Origin: UBA8752 sp964223495
GTDB taxonomy: Bacteria > Bacteroidota > Bacteroidia > Flavobacteriales_D > Sanyastnellaceae
Reading direction: 5' to 3'
Length of the DNA stretch: 18,285 bases
Assembly: GCA_964223495.1 (NCBI GenBank)
Contig: CAXQGL010000046.1
Location: 1 to 18,285 of the forward strand
The notes beneath the pieces are model-generated. The model did no database searches. It was not told the origin of the DNA and saw only the letters and a program-made list of their open reading frames with translations. A program made the position numbers and the translations under genes. Positions 7,231 to 14,862 of the stretch are shown piece by piece; position 1 is the stretch's first letter; every line of letters begins with the position of its first letter.

Positions 7231-8126
7231 GGATTCTTCGGGGTGATGTGCATGCAGTTTCCTTCCGGCACCACCAGTATTTCACCCTTTTCCTGCATGT
7301 CCTGCAGAATCGATTGGAGGGCCCAGGAGGGACCGCCACAGGACACCTCATTGCTCGGGCGATCGATGAATGCGATATCGAAACTGGCGCCGTAGTTGTG
7401 GGTGCTCTGCCCATTGAAAGCGTTGGCATTGCGCCGACGCAGGCGACGTTGCTGCGACTGGGTGCGCGTCAGACTCGTGATCCGGATGGATGCGCCCTCA
7501 TCCTCCGTGCCCTCCATGGCATCGGCAAACCGATCCGCCATGGCCGTCAGGGCCTTCATCGCCGACTTCAACAGGAAGGGCTCACTGTGCGTCAAGCGGT
7601 CGAGGTGATATCCCCGTCCGACTCCCGGTACACGGATCAAATCCCCGCGGCTGAAACCGGCCTGCAATTCGGCCTCGTTCTTCACGAAGAAGCTGCCGGG
7701 CAGGGTACGGGCGCGCTGTTGATGTCGCGTATATGGATTCTTGACCAGCTTCATCGTGCGCTTGGAGCAACTGCACGGTGCCACCCCCTTGCGGGGAAGG
7801 GGCCCGGTCGGCGCAGGCCCTACGGATGCTTCGTTTCCTACCGGCTCGCTTTGGACCTGTGTCCTCTTGGCGATTTTCTCAGCTTCTATGATCGCCTGGG
7901 CTACGGCCTCAGGAAATTCGACAGCCCCTTGTTCGGGGGCATCTCCATCCTCTGCGGCCACGGATTCCACCTCCAGAACCGAAGCCATCCGGCCCTCAGT
8001 CGCATCCCCTTCAAACTCCGCTTCATCGGGCACCATGGCGGCGATTCCGAATGAAGCCAACAACACCACGCCCCCGACCATTGCGATGCGGTCCCAACGG
8101 AGCCGCGTCTTCATAGGCTTTTGCAT
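7227..8126 (-). CDS. membrane-anchored M15/DUF5715-like peptidase
   Basis: Starting from the ATG at 8126 the product is 299 residues; the ATG at 8114 is equally possible, and an in-frame ATG at 8165 seems too far upstream. One N-terminal transmembrane segment (IAMVGGVVLLASFGIAAMV) is followed by an acidic low-complexity linker to about residue 110. The C-terminal globular domain contains STHNYGASFDIAF (H243, D250) and a terminal CMHIT (H293). This corresponds to the SxHxxGxAxD...H zinc ligands of LAS/VanY-type (M15) peptidases and fits the DUF5715 family of Bacteroidota. The likely role is cleavage or recognition of cell-wall peptides in the periplasm, inferred from the fold. It is downstream of the enoyl-CoA hydratase-family gene (90-bp gap) and overlaps the next small gene. 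Confidence 0.8.
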   Translation of the reverse strand: MQKPMKTRLRWDRIAMVGGVVLLASFGIAAMVPDEAEFEGDATEGRMASVLEVESVAAEDGDAPEQGAVEFPEAVAQAIIEAEKIAKRTQVQSEPVGNEASVGPAPTGPLPRKGVAPCSCSKRTMKLVKNPYTRHQQRARTLPGSFFVKNEAELQAGFSRGDLIRVPGVGRGYHLDRLTHSEPFLLKSAMKALTAMADRFADAMEGTEDEGASIRITSLTRTQSQQRRLRRRNANAFNGQSTHNYGASFDIAFIDRPSNEVSCGGPSWALQSILQDMQEKGEILVVPEGNCMHITPKNP

Positions 8127-8216
8127 GACCTGCAATTTCGCTCCCAAAGCCCGAATTGAAGCCATCCGGGACCCGGGTCGTCAACCCGGAGCTGTGCAAT
8201 TCGAAAGGGCTGGCGG

Positions 8217-8990
8217 TCAACCCGCCTTGAAACGGGCAATCGCCTCCCGTGTAAAGTCGCTCAAAACCAGACGTCCACTCACCGCGGCGCGCTGCGCCAA
8301 CAGGTCGTCCCAGTCCTCCGCGCCCGACCAGAACGCCCGCTTCATCTCAGCCATCGCTTCGGGGTTTGACCCAGCCAATCTTCCGGCCAAGTCTTCCACA
8401 GCGGCATCCAGAGCGGCTGTATCCTCATGGATGGCCGCATACAATCCGCGTTGTGCCGCCCAATCGGCACTGCGCCATTCAGCAGCGTCCATGGCCAATT
8501 GACTCATGCCGGAAACACCCAGCTTCCGCTCCACTGCGGGCCCCACCACGAAAGGACCGATCCCGACTGCGAGCTCACTGAGCTTCACCGAGGCATGCCG
8601 GGTGGCCAGGCAATAATCCGTAGCCGCCGCAACACCCACACCTCCGCCCACGGCTTTGCCTTGGACCCGTCCGATGACGAGCTGGGGAATGGACCTGAGT
8701 GCATTGATCACATTCGCGAACCCCATGAAGAAACGCAGCCCCTCGGCCTCATCCGATATGGCCATCAATTCGTCGAACGACGCACCGGCGCAGAACGCAC
8801 GATCACCGGCAGAACCCAGGACGACCACCTTCACATCGGAACGGTCGCCCAGCTTGCGCACCGTTTCGGCAAGTGAAGCCAAAACGGCCCCTGGAAGGCT
8901 GTTGGATCGGGGATGGGCAAAGGTCACGTAGGCCACGCCCCGGTCATCGACTGACAGGGAGACACCTTCCGTGAGCGCGGCATCCAACAT
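8217..8990 (-). CDS. enoyl-CoA hydratase/isomerase family protein
   Basis: The 257-residue crotonase-fold protein has the first oxyanion-hole motif AFCAGASFDEL (about 65-75) and the second in GKAVGGGVGVAAATDYCLA (about 111-129). These are followed by KLSELAVGIGPFVVGPAVERK (136-156), whose E139 is a candidate catalytic acid. The length is normal for the family. Members hydrate or isomerise acyl-CoA esters; the sequence resembles methylglutaconyl-CoA hydratase-like paralogues of Bacteroidota, but the substrate cannot be fixed. The ATG lies 3 bp after the citrate synthase stop on the same strand, so the two are almost certainly cotranscribed. This may link CoA-ester breakdown to TCA entry. Confidence 0.88.
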   Translation of the reverse strand: MLDAALTEGVSLSVDDRGVAYVTFAHPRSNSLPGAVLASLAETVRKLGDRSDVKVVVLGSAGDRAFCAGASFDELMAISDEAEGLRFFMGFANVINALRSIPQLVIGRVQGKAVGGGVGVAAATDYCLATRHASVKLSELAVGIGPFVVGPAVERKLGVSGMSQLAMDAAEWRSADWAAQRGLYAAIHEDTAALDAAVEDLAGRLAGSNPEAMAEMKRAFWSGAEDWDDLLAQRAAVSGRLVLSDFTREAIARFKAG

Positions 8991-8993
8991 GGA

Positions 8994-10280
8994 TCAGCGC
9001 TGCGCGATGGGCGTGACAACCCGGGCTGTATGTCCCGTGTAGATCTGGCGGGGACGACCGATCGGTTCGCCATTCTCCACCATCTCCTTCCACTGTGCGA
9101 TCCAACCCGGCAGGCGACCCAGGGCGAACATCACGGTGAACATCTCCGTCGGAATGCCGAGCGCCCGATAGATGATGCCACTGTAGAAATCCACGTTGGG
9201 ATAGAGTCCCCGCTGCACGAAATACTCGTCCTCCAGCGCGACGGCCTCCAGCTTCTTGGCGATTTCCAGGACGGGATCATCGATGCCCAGCTTGGCGAGG
9301 ACCTCGTCCGCAGACTTCTTGATGATGCGGGCACGGGGATCGAAATTCTTGTAGACCCTATGGCCGAAGCCCATCAGACGGAAGCTGTCGGTCTTGTCCT
9401 TGGCCTTGTCGATCCACTTCTGCAGATCACCACCATCGGCCTTGATCTGCTCCAACATCTCGATGACCGCCTGGTTGGCCCCGCCATGAAGCGGTCCCCA
9501 CAGGGCGGAGATGCCCGCAGCGACGGAGGAATACAGATTGGCCTGCGAGCTCCCCACGATCCGGACCGTGGAAGTGCTGCAGTTCTGTTCATGATCCGCG
9601 TGGAGGATGAGCAGCTTGTTGATCGCATCGTTGATGACGGGATCGATCTCGTAGTCATGCGTGGGCAGACCGAACATCATGTACAGGAAGTTCTCCGTGT
9701 ACGACAATTCATTGGCAGGATAGACCGTCGGGTGCCCCATGTTGTGCTTGTAGCACTGCGCGGCCAAAGTCGGCAACTTCGCAATCAACCGGTGGATCGT
9801 CAATTCGATGTCCTCCATCGAGCGGTTCGGATCCTGGCTGTCGGGGTAAAACGTGGACAGGGTCGAAGCCATGGCGCTCAACATCCCCATGGGATGCGCC
9901 CTGAGGGGAAATGCGTCGAAGAAGCGCTTCATGTTCTCGTGCACGAGGGTGTGCATGCGCAGGCTTTCTTCAAACCAGGACAGCCGCTTCTGATCCGGCA
10001 GATCACCGTAGACGAGCAGATAGGCGACTTCCATGAAGGATGCCTTCTCAGCCAGGTCTTCGATGGAATAGCCCCGATAGTGCAGGATGCCCTGCTCTCC
10101 ATCGAGGAAGGTAATGGCACTGGTGGTGGACCCGGTATTCTTGAATCCCTTGTCGAGGGTGATCAGTCCGCTCTGGGCACGAAGCTTGGAGATATCGATG
10201 GCAACCTCACTTTCCGAACCACGGACTACGGGGAGCTCGATTTCCTTCTCTTCAAATGTCAGGCGGGCGGTGTCGGTCAT
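8994..10280 (-). CDS. gltA: citrate synthase (type II, hexameric form)
   Basis: The enzyme condenses acetyl-CoA and oxaloacetate to citrate at the TCA cycle entry. From the ATG at 10280 the protein is 428 residues, matching GltA. Catalytic residues align with the E. coli enzyme: H230 in HADHEQN, H265 in GPLHGGANQA and D314 in VYKNFDPRA. The frame remains open upstream, but MTDTARLTFEEKEIELPV is the usual N-terminus, and a terminator plus a -7-like element lie between 10305 and 10346, which excludes the longer forms. The ATG at 10295 (5 codons longer) is the only reasonable alternative. It is the first gene of a block with the enoyl-CoA hydratase-family gene (3-bp gap), the M15-like peptidase and a small coupled gene. 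Confidence 0.97.
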   Translation of the reverse strand: MTDTARLTFEEKEIELPVVRGSESEVAIDISKLRAQSGLITLDKGFKNTGSTTSAITFLDGEQGILHYRGYSIEDLAEKASFMEVAYLLVYGDLPDQKRLSWFEESLRMHTLVHENMKRFFDAFPLRAHPMGMLSAMASTLSTFYPDSQDPNRSMEDIELTIHRLIAKLPTLAAQCYKHNMGHPTVYPANELSYTENFLYMMFGLPTHDYEIDPVINDAINKLLILHADHEQNCSTSTVRIVGSSQANLYSSVAAGISALWGPLHGGANQAVIEMLEQIKADGGDLQKWIDKAKDKTDSFRLMGFGHRVYKNFDPRARIIKKSADEVLAKLGIDDPVLEIAKKLEAVALEDEYFVQRGLYPNVDFYSGIIYRALGIPTEMFTVMFALGRLPGWIAQWKEMVENGEPIGRPRQIYTGHTARVVTPIAQR

Positions 10281-10304
10281 CGTATCAACGTTCATTGCGT
10301 GCCG

Positions 10305-10312
10305 CGAAAATA
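10305..10312 (-). promoter_or_regulatory. candidate -7 element of citrate synthase
   Basis: TATTTTCG on the minus strand matches TAnnTTTG except for one base. It lies about 25 bp upstream of the ATG at 10280, predicting a leader of under 20 nt. It is placed within the T-rich tail of the preceding terminator (10317-10346). No -33 TTTG is seen, because that position falls inside the hairpin. Confidence 0.4.
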
Positions 10313-10316
10313 CAAG

Positions 10317-10346
10317 CCGGCCCGCCATCTTTCGAGGGCGGGCCGG
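10317..10346 (-). terminator. strong intrinsic terminator of the thioredoxin-like gene
   Basis: A perfect 10-bp GC-only stem (CCGGCCCGCC / GGCGGGCCGG) with a 10-nt loop is followed on the minus strand by CTTGTATTTTCG. It lies 37 bp after the stop of the thioredoxin-like gene and just before citrate synthase, separating the two transcription units. Confidence 0.8.
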
Positions 10347-10383
10347 AAGTCTTTGTGGATTTTGGAGATTGAACTCCTGCGAC

Positions 10384-10926
10384 TCAATTGAAAGTCGAGG
10401 TGAATGAAGCCTGAAATGCATCCCATTGCTCCTGAGTCGTTCCCGGCGCCCAAGCGTCTTTGAAGAACTTCAGGTAGAGCTCCAATTGCTGGGGGCTCTT
10501 GTACCCACTGATGGGTGCAATCATCTCCAGTTCCTCGTCGAGGTAGACGATGGTGGGGTAGGCCCTCACCTGGAATGCGCGGCTCAATTCGTGCACGCCG
10601 TTGCGACCGGGGCGATTCGGGACATAGGTGGGATTGCTGAACGTCTTGCCCTTGAACTCCACGGGGTCCGGACCCTCCGCATCGAACTTGACGGCGTAGT
10701 AATTGGCATTGATGTAGGAAATCACGTCGGGATTGGTGAACGTATTCCGCATCATCATCTTGCACGGCCCGCACCACTTGGTGTAGACATCGATCATCAC
10801 CTTCCGCGACTCCCGCGCCTGCGCGGCCTCGAGCTCGTCGACCTTGATCCAGTTGATTTCCGCTCCCTGGGCCAGCAGATTGGCACTGGCAGTGAGCATG
10901 AGCATTCCGAGGGCGAACTGTCGCAT
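10384..10926 (-). CDS. exported thioredoxin-fold protein with CGPC motif
   Basis: From the ATG at 10926 (or the adjacent ATG at 10929) the product is about 180 residues with an N-terminal signal peptide (MRQFALGMLMLTASANLLAQ). The active site WCGPCK is at about 51-56, and the cis-Pro segment is VRAYPTIVYLD. Between them lies a longer insertion (KGKTFSNPTYVPNRPGRNG region) than in classical thioredoxin, as in thioredoxin_7/DUF255-like exported proteins of Bacteroidota. It is probably a periplasmic disulfide reductase or isomerase with unknown partners. The frame is open up to 10977, but that region contains the terminator hairpin of the upstream POT gene, so the shorter start is right. It is bounded on both sides by hairpins and so looks monocistronic. 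Confidence 0.88.
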   Translation of the reverse strand: MRQFALGMLMLTASANLLAQGAEINWIKVDELEAAQARESRKVMIDVYTKWCGPCKMMMRNTFTNPDVISYINANYYAVKFDAEGPDPVEFKGKTFSNPTYVPNRPGRNGVHELSRAFQVRAYPTIVYLDEELEMIAPISGYKSPQQLELYLKFFKDAWAPGTTQEQWDAFQASFTSTFN

Positions 10927-10954
10927 CATGGGGTAAATATCGCACATGAAAGCA

Positions 10955-10988
10955 ACCGCCCCAATGGCACACGGCACATCGGGGCGGT
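10955..10988 (-). terminator. intrinsic terminator of the POT transporter gene
   Basis: On the minus strand ACCGCCCCGATG pairs with CATTGGGGCGGT (12 bp including one G-T pair) around a 10-nt loop, followed by TGCTTTC. It starts 28 bp after the transporter stop codon and lies wholly upstream of the thioredoxin-like start, which also supports that start choice. The T tract is short. Confidence 0.7.
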
Positions 10989-11016
10989 AAAAGAGGTGAA
11001 AACGAATGCGGAACGA

Positions 11017-12516
11017 TCAGCCGATGCCGTGCGTGAGCTTGTTGAGCGGTCGGCTCAGGAGGACAAGGAGCAGACCGATGCCCACCGTGATCAGGCCCAT
11101 CTGGGTGTAGACGTCCACATAGGTCGACAGGGTCGAGGCAGCATCGGCCGCCGCCGCTGCTGCTTCTCCGCCATGGCCCTCTTCCGTGCCGGTGGCCTTG
11201 GCGAGGATTGCCGCCACATAGTTGGCGCCGGCAAAACTCAGGAACCAGCCGCCCATGGCGGTACCGGTCATACGCTTGGGTGCAAGCTTCGTCACCATGG
11301 ACAAGCCGATTGGCGAAAGGAAGAGCTCACCGGTGGTGTGCAGCATGTAGAGGAAGACCATCGTGAAGAGCGGCATCTTGAAATCGGGAGAAACGAAACC
11401 GAGACTCTGGATGCCGTAGACCACGAGATAGCCGAGACCGAGTTGGATGATGCCCAGACCGAACTTCATCGGGATACTCGGATTGCGGCCCGCTTCGGTC
11501 AGCTTGATCCACATGATGGAGAAGATCGAACCGAAGATGAGGATGAAGGCCGGGTTGAAGAACTGTGTCGTGGCAGCGCCCATCTCCCAACCGAACAGGT
11601 GGCGATCCACATTGCGCTCGGCAAAGAGCGTGAGGGAGGTGCCCGCCTGCTCGAAGCAGGCCCAGAAGACGATGTTGAACGCAAACATCACGATCATCAT
11701 GAGCATGCGATCACGGGCCACATTGCCATCCTTGACGGCCTCGGCGATGAGACTGTATACCACATACACCGCCGTCGCCGCCAGCAGATAGCCCACGATC
11801 CAGTTGTTGACGATGAGCAGATACAGGACGGGTATCGCGGCAAGGGAAGCCACGATGGTGAACTGGTGCCAAGTCAATCCCGCAAAAGCCTTGCTGTTCA
11901 GCTTCTCGGGATCCGGCGGCATGGCGGCATGCTCGTAATTGCTCCGGCCTAGCCAGAAGGTGAGCGTGCCGGCGATCATGCCGAGACCAGCGAGGGCGAA
12001 TCCATAGTGGGCGCCATAGATGTTGCCGACTTCCGCGCAGACCGTGGTGGCCAGCAAGGCACCGACATTGATGCCGATGTAGAAGATGGTGAAACCCGAA
12101 TCGCGCCGGGGGTCGTCGTCAGCATAGAGCTTGCCCACGATCGTGGAGATGTTGGCCTTGAAATAGCCATTGCCCACGATGATGGCCCCCATGCCCACAT
12201 ACAGCCAGGTATCCGTACCACCGAGGATCAGGAATTCCCCGATGCACATCAAGATGCCCCCGAGAACGACGGCATTGCGATAGCCCAACAGCCGGTCGGC
12301 GATGCGACCACCCAACACGGGCGCTGCATAGACCAGGGCCGTGTAGGCACCATAAATGCCGAAGGCTTCGGCATCGCCCATGGCGAGGGACTTGATCAGA
12401 TAGAGGGTCAGCAGGGCGCGCATGCCGTAATAGCAGAAACGCTCCCACATCTCCGAGAAGAACAGCGTGTACAGGCCACGCGGATGGCCCGACTGGGCCA
12501 TGGTCGAATCAGACAT
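11017..12516 (-). CDS. POT/PTR2-family proton-dependent di/tripeptide transporter
   Basis: The 499-residue polytopic membrane protein begins with the POT signature ExxER motif (FFSEMWERFCYYGMRALL, helix 1), which couples proton and peptide binding. It also has the family motif around GKLYADDDPRRDSGFTIFY followed by GINVGA. About a dozen or more hydrophobic helices are visible, and the length is normal for bacterial POT carriers. An Ala/Gly-rich loop (GHGGEAAAAAADAAS) precedes the last helix. The family imports di- and tripeptides with protons. It starts 77 bp downstream of the exported dipeptidyl-peptidase IV gene on the same strand, a placement that strongly suggests uptake of the dipeptides that enzyme releases. 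A hairpin terminator follows at 10955-10988. Confidence 0.95.
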   Translation of the reverse strand: MSDSTMAQSGHPRGLYTLFFSEMWERFCYYGMRALLTLYLIKSLAMGDAEAFGIYGAYTALVYAAPVLGGRIADRLLGYRNAVVLGGILMCIGEFLILGGTDTWLYVGMGAIIVGNGYFKANISTIVGKLYADDDPRRDSGFTIFYIGINVGALLATTVCAEVGNIYGAHYGFALAGLGMIAGTLTFWLGRSNYEHAAMPPDPEKLNSKAFAGLTWHQFTIVASLAAIPVLYLLIVNNWIVGYLLAATAVYVVYSLIAEAVKDGNVARDRMLMMIVMFAFNIVFWACFEQAGTSLTLFAERNVDRHLFGWEMGAATTQFFNPAFILIFGSIFSIMWIKLTEAGRNPSIPMKFGLGIIQLGLGYLVVYGIQSLGFVSPDFKMPLFTMVFLYMLHTTGELFLSPIGLSMVTKLAPKRMTGTAMGGWFLSFAGANYVAAILAKATGTEEGHGGEAAAAAADAASTLSTYVDVYTQMGLITVGIGLLLVLLSRPLNKLTHGIG

Positions 12517-12593
12517 TGTGAATCAGTTCAGGTGTTGCGGGTCAATATACGGGGCGAACGGAGGGTGGTCCGCAATCGCACCGGTCGGATTGC

Positions 12594-14798
12594 TCAGAGG
12601 TTTTCCTTGAGAAAATCCAGCATCATGTCGAAGAGGTGCAACCGCGTGTTGCCACCATAGATGCCGTGGTTGCGATTGGGATAGGCAAAGAAGTCGAAAT
12701 CCTTGCCGGCACCCACCAGCGCATCCACCATCTCCATGGCATTCTGGAAGTGGACGTTGTCGTCTGCCGAACCGTGGACGAGCAGGAGGGGACCCTCCAG
12801 TTTCTCGGCATGGTTGATCGGGCTGTTGTCGTCATAGCCGTCGGCATTCTCCTGCGGCGTGCGCATGAAGCGCTCCGTGTAGATGCTGTCGTAGTAGCGC
12901 CAGTTCGTCACCGGAGCGACACTGATGCCCGCGGCGTAGTGCGCGGCCCCCTTCGTCATGGCCAGCAGGGTCATGTAGCCCCCGTAGCTCCAGCCCTGGA
13001 TGCCAATGCGGTCACCGTCGATGTAGTCCATGGCACTGAGGTGCTCGGCGAGGTCGATGAAGTCCTCCGTTTCCAACTTGCCGAGCTGCAGGTAGGTGCT
13101 GTGCTCGAAATCCCGGCCGCGCTTCGGCGTGCCGCGCGGGTCACAGCTGACCACGATGTAGCCCTCCTGGCAGAGCAGGTTGTGCCAATAGTAGGTCGTG
13201 CCGCCCCAGCTGTCGTTCACCGTATTCACCCCGGGCCCCCCATAGATGGCCACATAGACCGGGTATTGCTTGGTGGGATCGAAATCCGTCGGCTTCATCA
13301 TCCAGCAGTTCAACTCCTCACCGGCGTCATCCGTGAAGGTGAAGAACTCACGTGGGGCCACGGAATAATCGCCCAGCGTCTCACGCAGGCCCGCATTGTC
13401 CCTCAACTGGCGGATCTCCTTCCATTTGCGGTCGCGCAGCACATAGACCGGCGGTGTGCCCGCATCGCTGTGGTTATGGATGGCGTAGTCGAAGGTTTTG
13501 CTCCACCGCACTCCATGGGTTCCGGACATCTCGTCAAGCCGGGTCATGCGCCCCTTCAGATCCACCTTGGCGAGGTGCTCCTGGGTGGCACCGGCCCATG
13601 ATCCGGCGAAGTAGACCACCTTGCGCTTGGCATCATACCCCTGGACCGAAGTGATGTCCCATTCCCCCTTGGTCAACTGCACCTGCACTTCAGGCGACTT
13701 GACGTGATACAGGTGGTTGAAGCCGTCCATCATGCTGGTCATGAGGAAAGAACCATCGGCCAGGAAAGTGAAATTATCCTGGACCGGCACGTGGGTCTTG
13801 GCGCGCTCGGTAAACAGCGCCTCACCCGCAACATCACCCGCGGCGAAACCCTCCATGTCGTAACGGAGCAACTCCATTTCGTTTTGGTGACGGTTCATGC
13901 GCATGACCATGAGGTCATCGGTATCGCCCATCCACATGATGCGGGGGATGTAGTTGTCGCCATCGACCTCGACCAGCTTGCGGCCCTTGCCACTGTCCAC
14001 GGAGGCCACCCGGATCTCAACCTCGCTGTTGATCTCGCCCGCCTTGGGGTACTTGAAAGTATACGGGTCTGGATAGAGCCCACCATACATCGGCATGGAG
14101 AACTCCCTGACGGCCGATTCGTCAAACCTGTAGTATGCGATGAAGCGGCCATCGGGAGACCAGAAGAACCCTCGGTCCTTGCCGAATTCCTCCTCGTACA
14201 CCCAGTCGGAAGCACCGTTGATCACATTGTTCCACTCGCCATCCCGGGTCAGCTGCATGTGGCCTGCCTCATCGCCCAGGGTGGCCACCCACAGGTTGTT
14301 CTCCAACACGTAAGCCACTTTGTCACCGGCAGGCGAGAAGGTCGCAAGGCGCACCTGGGTGGCGTCCGAGAGCAGGGGTGTACCGGGTTCACCACTCCCG
14401 ATCCGGTATACGTGGTAACTCGCTGCGTAACTGTGGCGGTAGATGGAGGCGTGGTCACTGCTCAACAGCAGCTGGGCCTCATCGGCGGAGAATTGATATC
14501 CCGCAATGCGGCCGGAACCACCGTAGATGACACTGCTCTTGGCCAGGGTGTCCACGGCCTCACCGGTCCTGTATGCGTATTTGACCACGGCATTCCCTCC
14601 ACCGAGTGCAGACTCGAGACTGGTGTAGTGGATTCCGTCCTGCATGGAGCGGATGCCATAGACACCTTCCGAACGGAACGTGCCGCTGTACCAAATCTTT
14701 TCATTGGACCACCGTTCCTTCGGGACGGTGTTCTTCTGGGCTTGTGCGGAAAGGGAAGGGAGGAGGGCGAGGACGGCCAGGGTAAGAGCGGTGCGCAT
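12594..14798 (-). CDS. exported dipeptidyl-peptidase IV (S9B family)
   Basis: This 734-residue serine peptidase removes N-terminal dipeptides, usually Xaa-Pro. Residues 1-20 are a signal peptide ending AQAQ. Residues about 30-470 form the beta-propeller with the DPP4-specific glutamate motif DWVYEEEFG (E202-E204 region), which binds the substrate N-terminus. The alpha/beta hydrolase domain has the nucleophile in GWSYGGYM (S604), the acid in HGSADDNVHF (about 675-684) and the histidine in RNHGIYGG (H711). All are as expected, and the length matches bacterial DPP4. It probably acts in the periplasm or at the cell surface. The next gene on the strand is a POT peptide importer, giving a plausible two-step peptide utilisation unit. 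It diverges from the GlcD-like gene across 64 bp; TTAATTTG (14857-14850, minus) is a weak -7 candidate. Confidence 0.95.
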   Translation of the reverse strand: MRTALTLAVLALLPSLSAQAQKNTVPKERWSNEKIWYSGTFRSEGVYGIRSMQDGIHYTSLESALGGGNAVVKYAYRTGEAVDTLAKSSVIYGGSGRIAGYQFSADEAQLLLSSDHASIYRHSYAASYHVYRIGSGEPGTPLLSDATQVRLATFSPAGDKVAYVLENNLWVATLGDEAGHMQLTRDGEWNNVINGASDWVYEEEFGKDRGFFWSPDGRFIAYYRFDESAVREFSMPMYGGLYPDPYTFKYPKAGEINSEVEIRVASVDSGKGRKLVEVDGDNYIPRIMWMGDTDDLMVMRMNRHQNEMELLRYDMEGFAAGDVAGEALFTERAKTHVPVQDNFTFLADGSFLMTSMMDGFNHLYHVKSPEVQVQLTKGEWDITSVQGYDAKRKVVYFAGSWAGATQEHLAKVDLKGRMTRLDEMSGTHGVRWSKTFDYAIHNHSDAGTPPVYVLRDRKWKEIRQLRDNAGLRETLGDYSVAPREFFTFTDDAGEELNCWMMKPTDFDPTKQYPVYVAIYGGPGVNTVNDSWGGTTYYWHNLLCQEGYIVVSCDPRGTPKRGRDFEHSTYLQLGKLETEDFIDLAEHLSAMDYIDGDRIGIQGWSYGGYMTLLAMTKGAAHYAAGISVAPVTNWRYYDSIYTERFMRTPQENADGYDDNSPINHAEKLEGPLLLVHGSADDNVHFQNAMEMVDALVGAGKDFDFFAYPNRNHGIYGGNTRLHLFDMMLDFLKENL

Positions 14799-14862
14799 GG
14801 TTGTGGAATATTCAACGGTGCAAACGGGAAATCAATCCCATCGGGGTGGCAAATTAAGCCCC

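Noticed and set aside
8173..8189. Inverted repeat CCGGGT/ACCCGG between the enoyl-CoA hydratase-family gene and the M15-like peptidase gene
   Set aside because: A 6-bp stem in GC-rich DNA without a following T tract. It is expected by chance at this composition.
10281..10421. N-terminal extension of citrate synthase up to 10421
   Set aside because: It would translate a strong terminator hairpin and overlap the thioredoxin-like gene; GltA normally begins at MTDTARL.
9030..11952. Long plus-strand open frames opposite citrate synthase (9030-10391) and the POT transporter (10426-11952)
   Set aside because: Both are mirror frames of strongly identified genes; the second even runs through two terminator hairpins and the thioredoxin-like gene. 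No domain is visible.
12574..12595. Inverted repeat GCAATC/GATTGC between DPP IV and the POT transporter
   Set aside because: A 6-bp stem without a T tract overlapping the DPP IV stop; too weak to be called a terminator or operator.
14680..14862. N-terminal extension of the GlcD-like protein to an ATG at 14680
   Set aside because: The extra 61 residues are antisense to the DPP IV signal peptide region, look low-complexity, and precede the normal family N-terminus. The ATG at 14863 is preferred.
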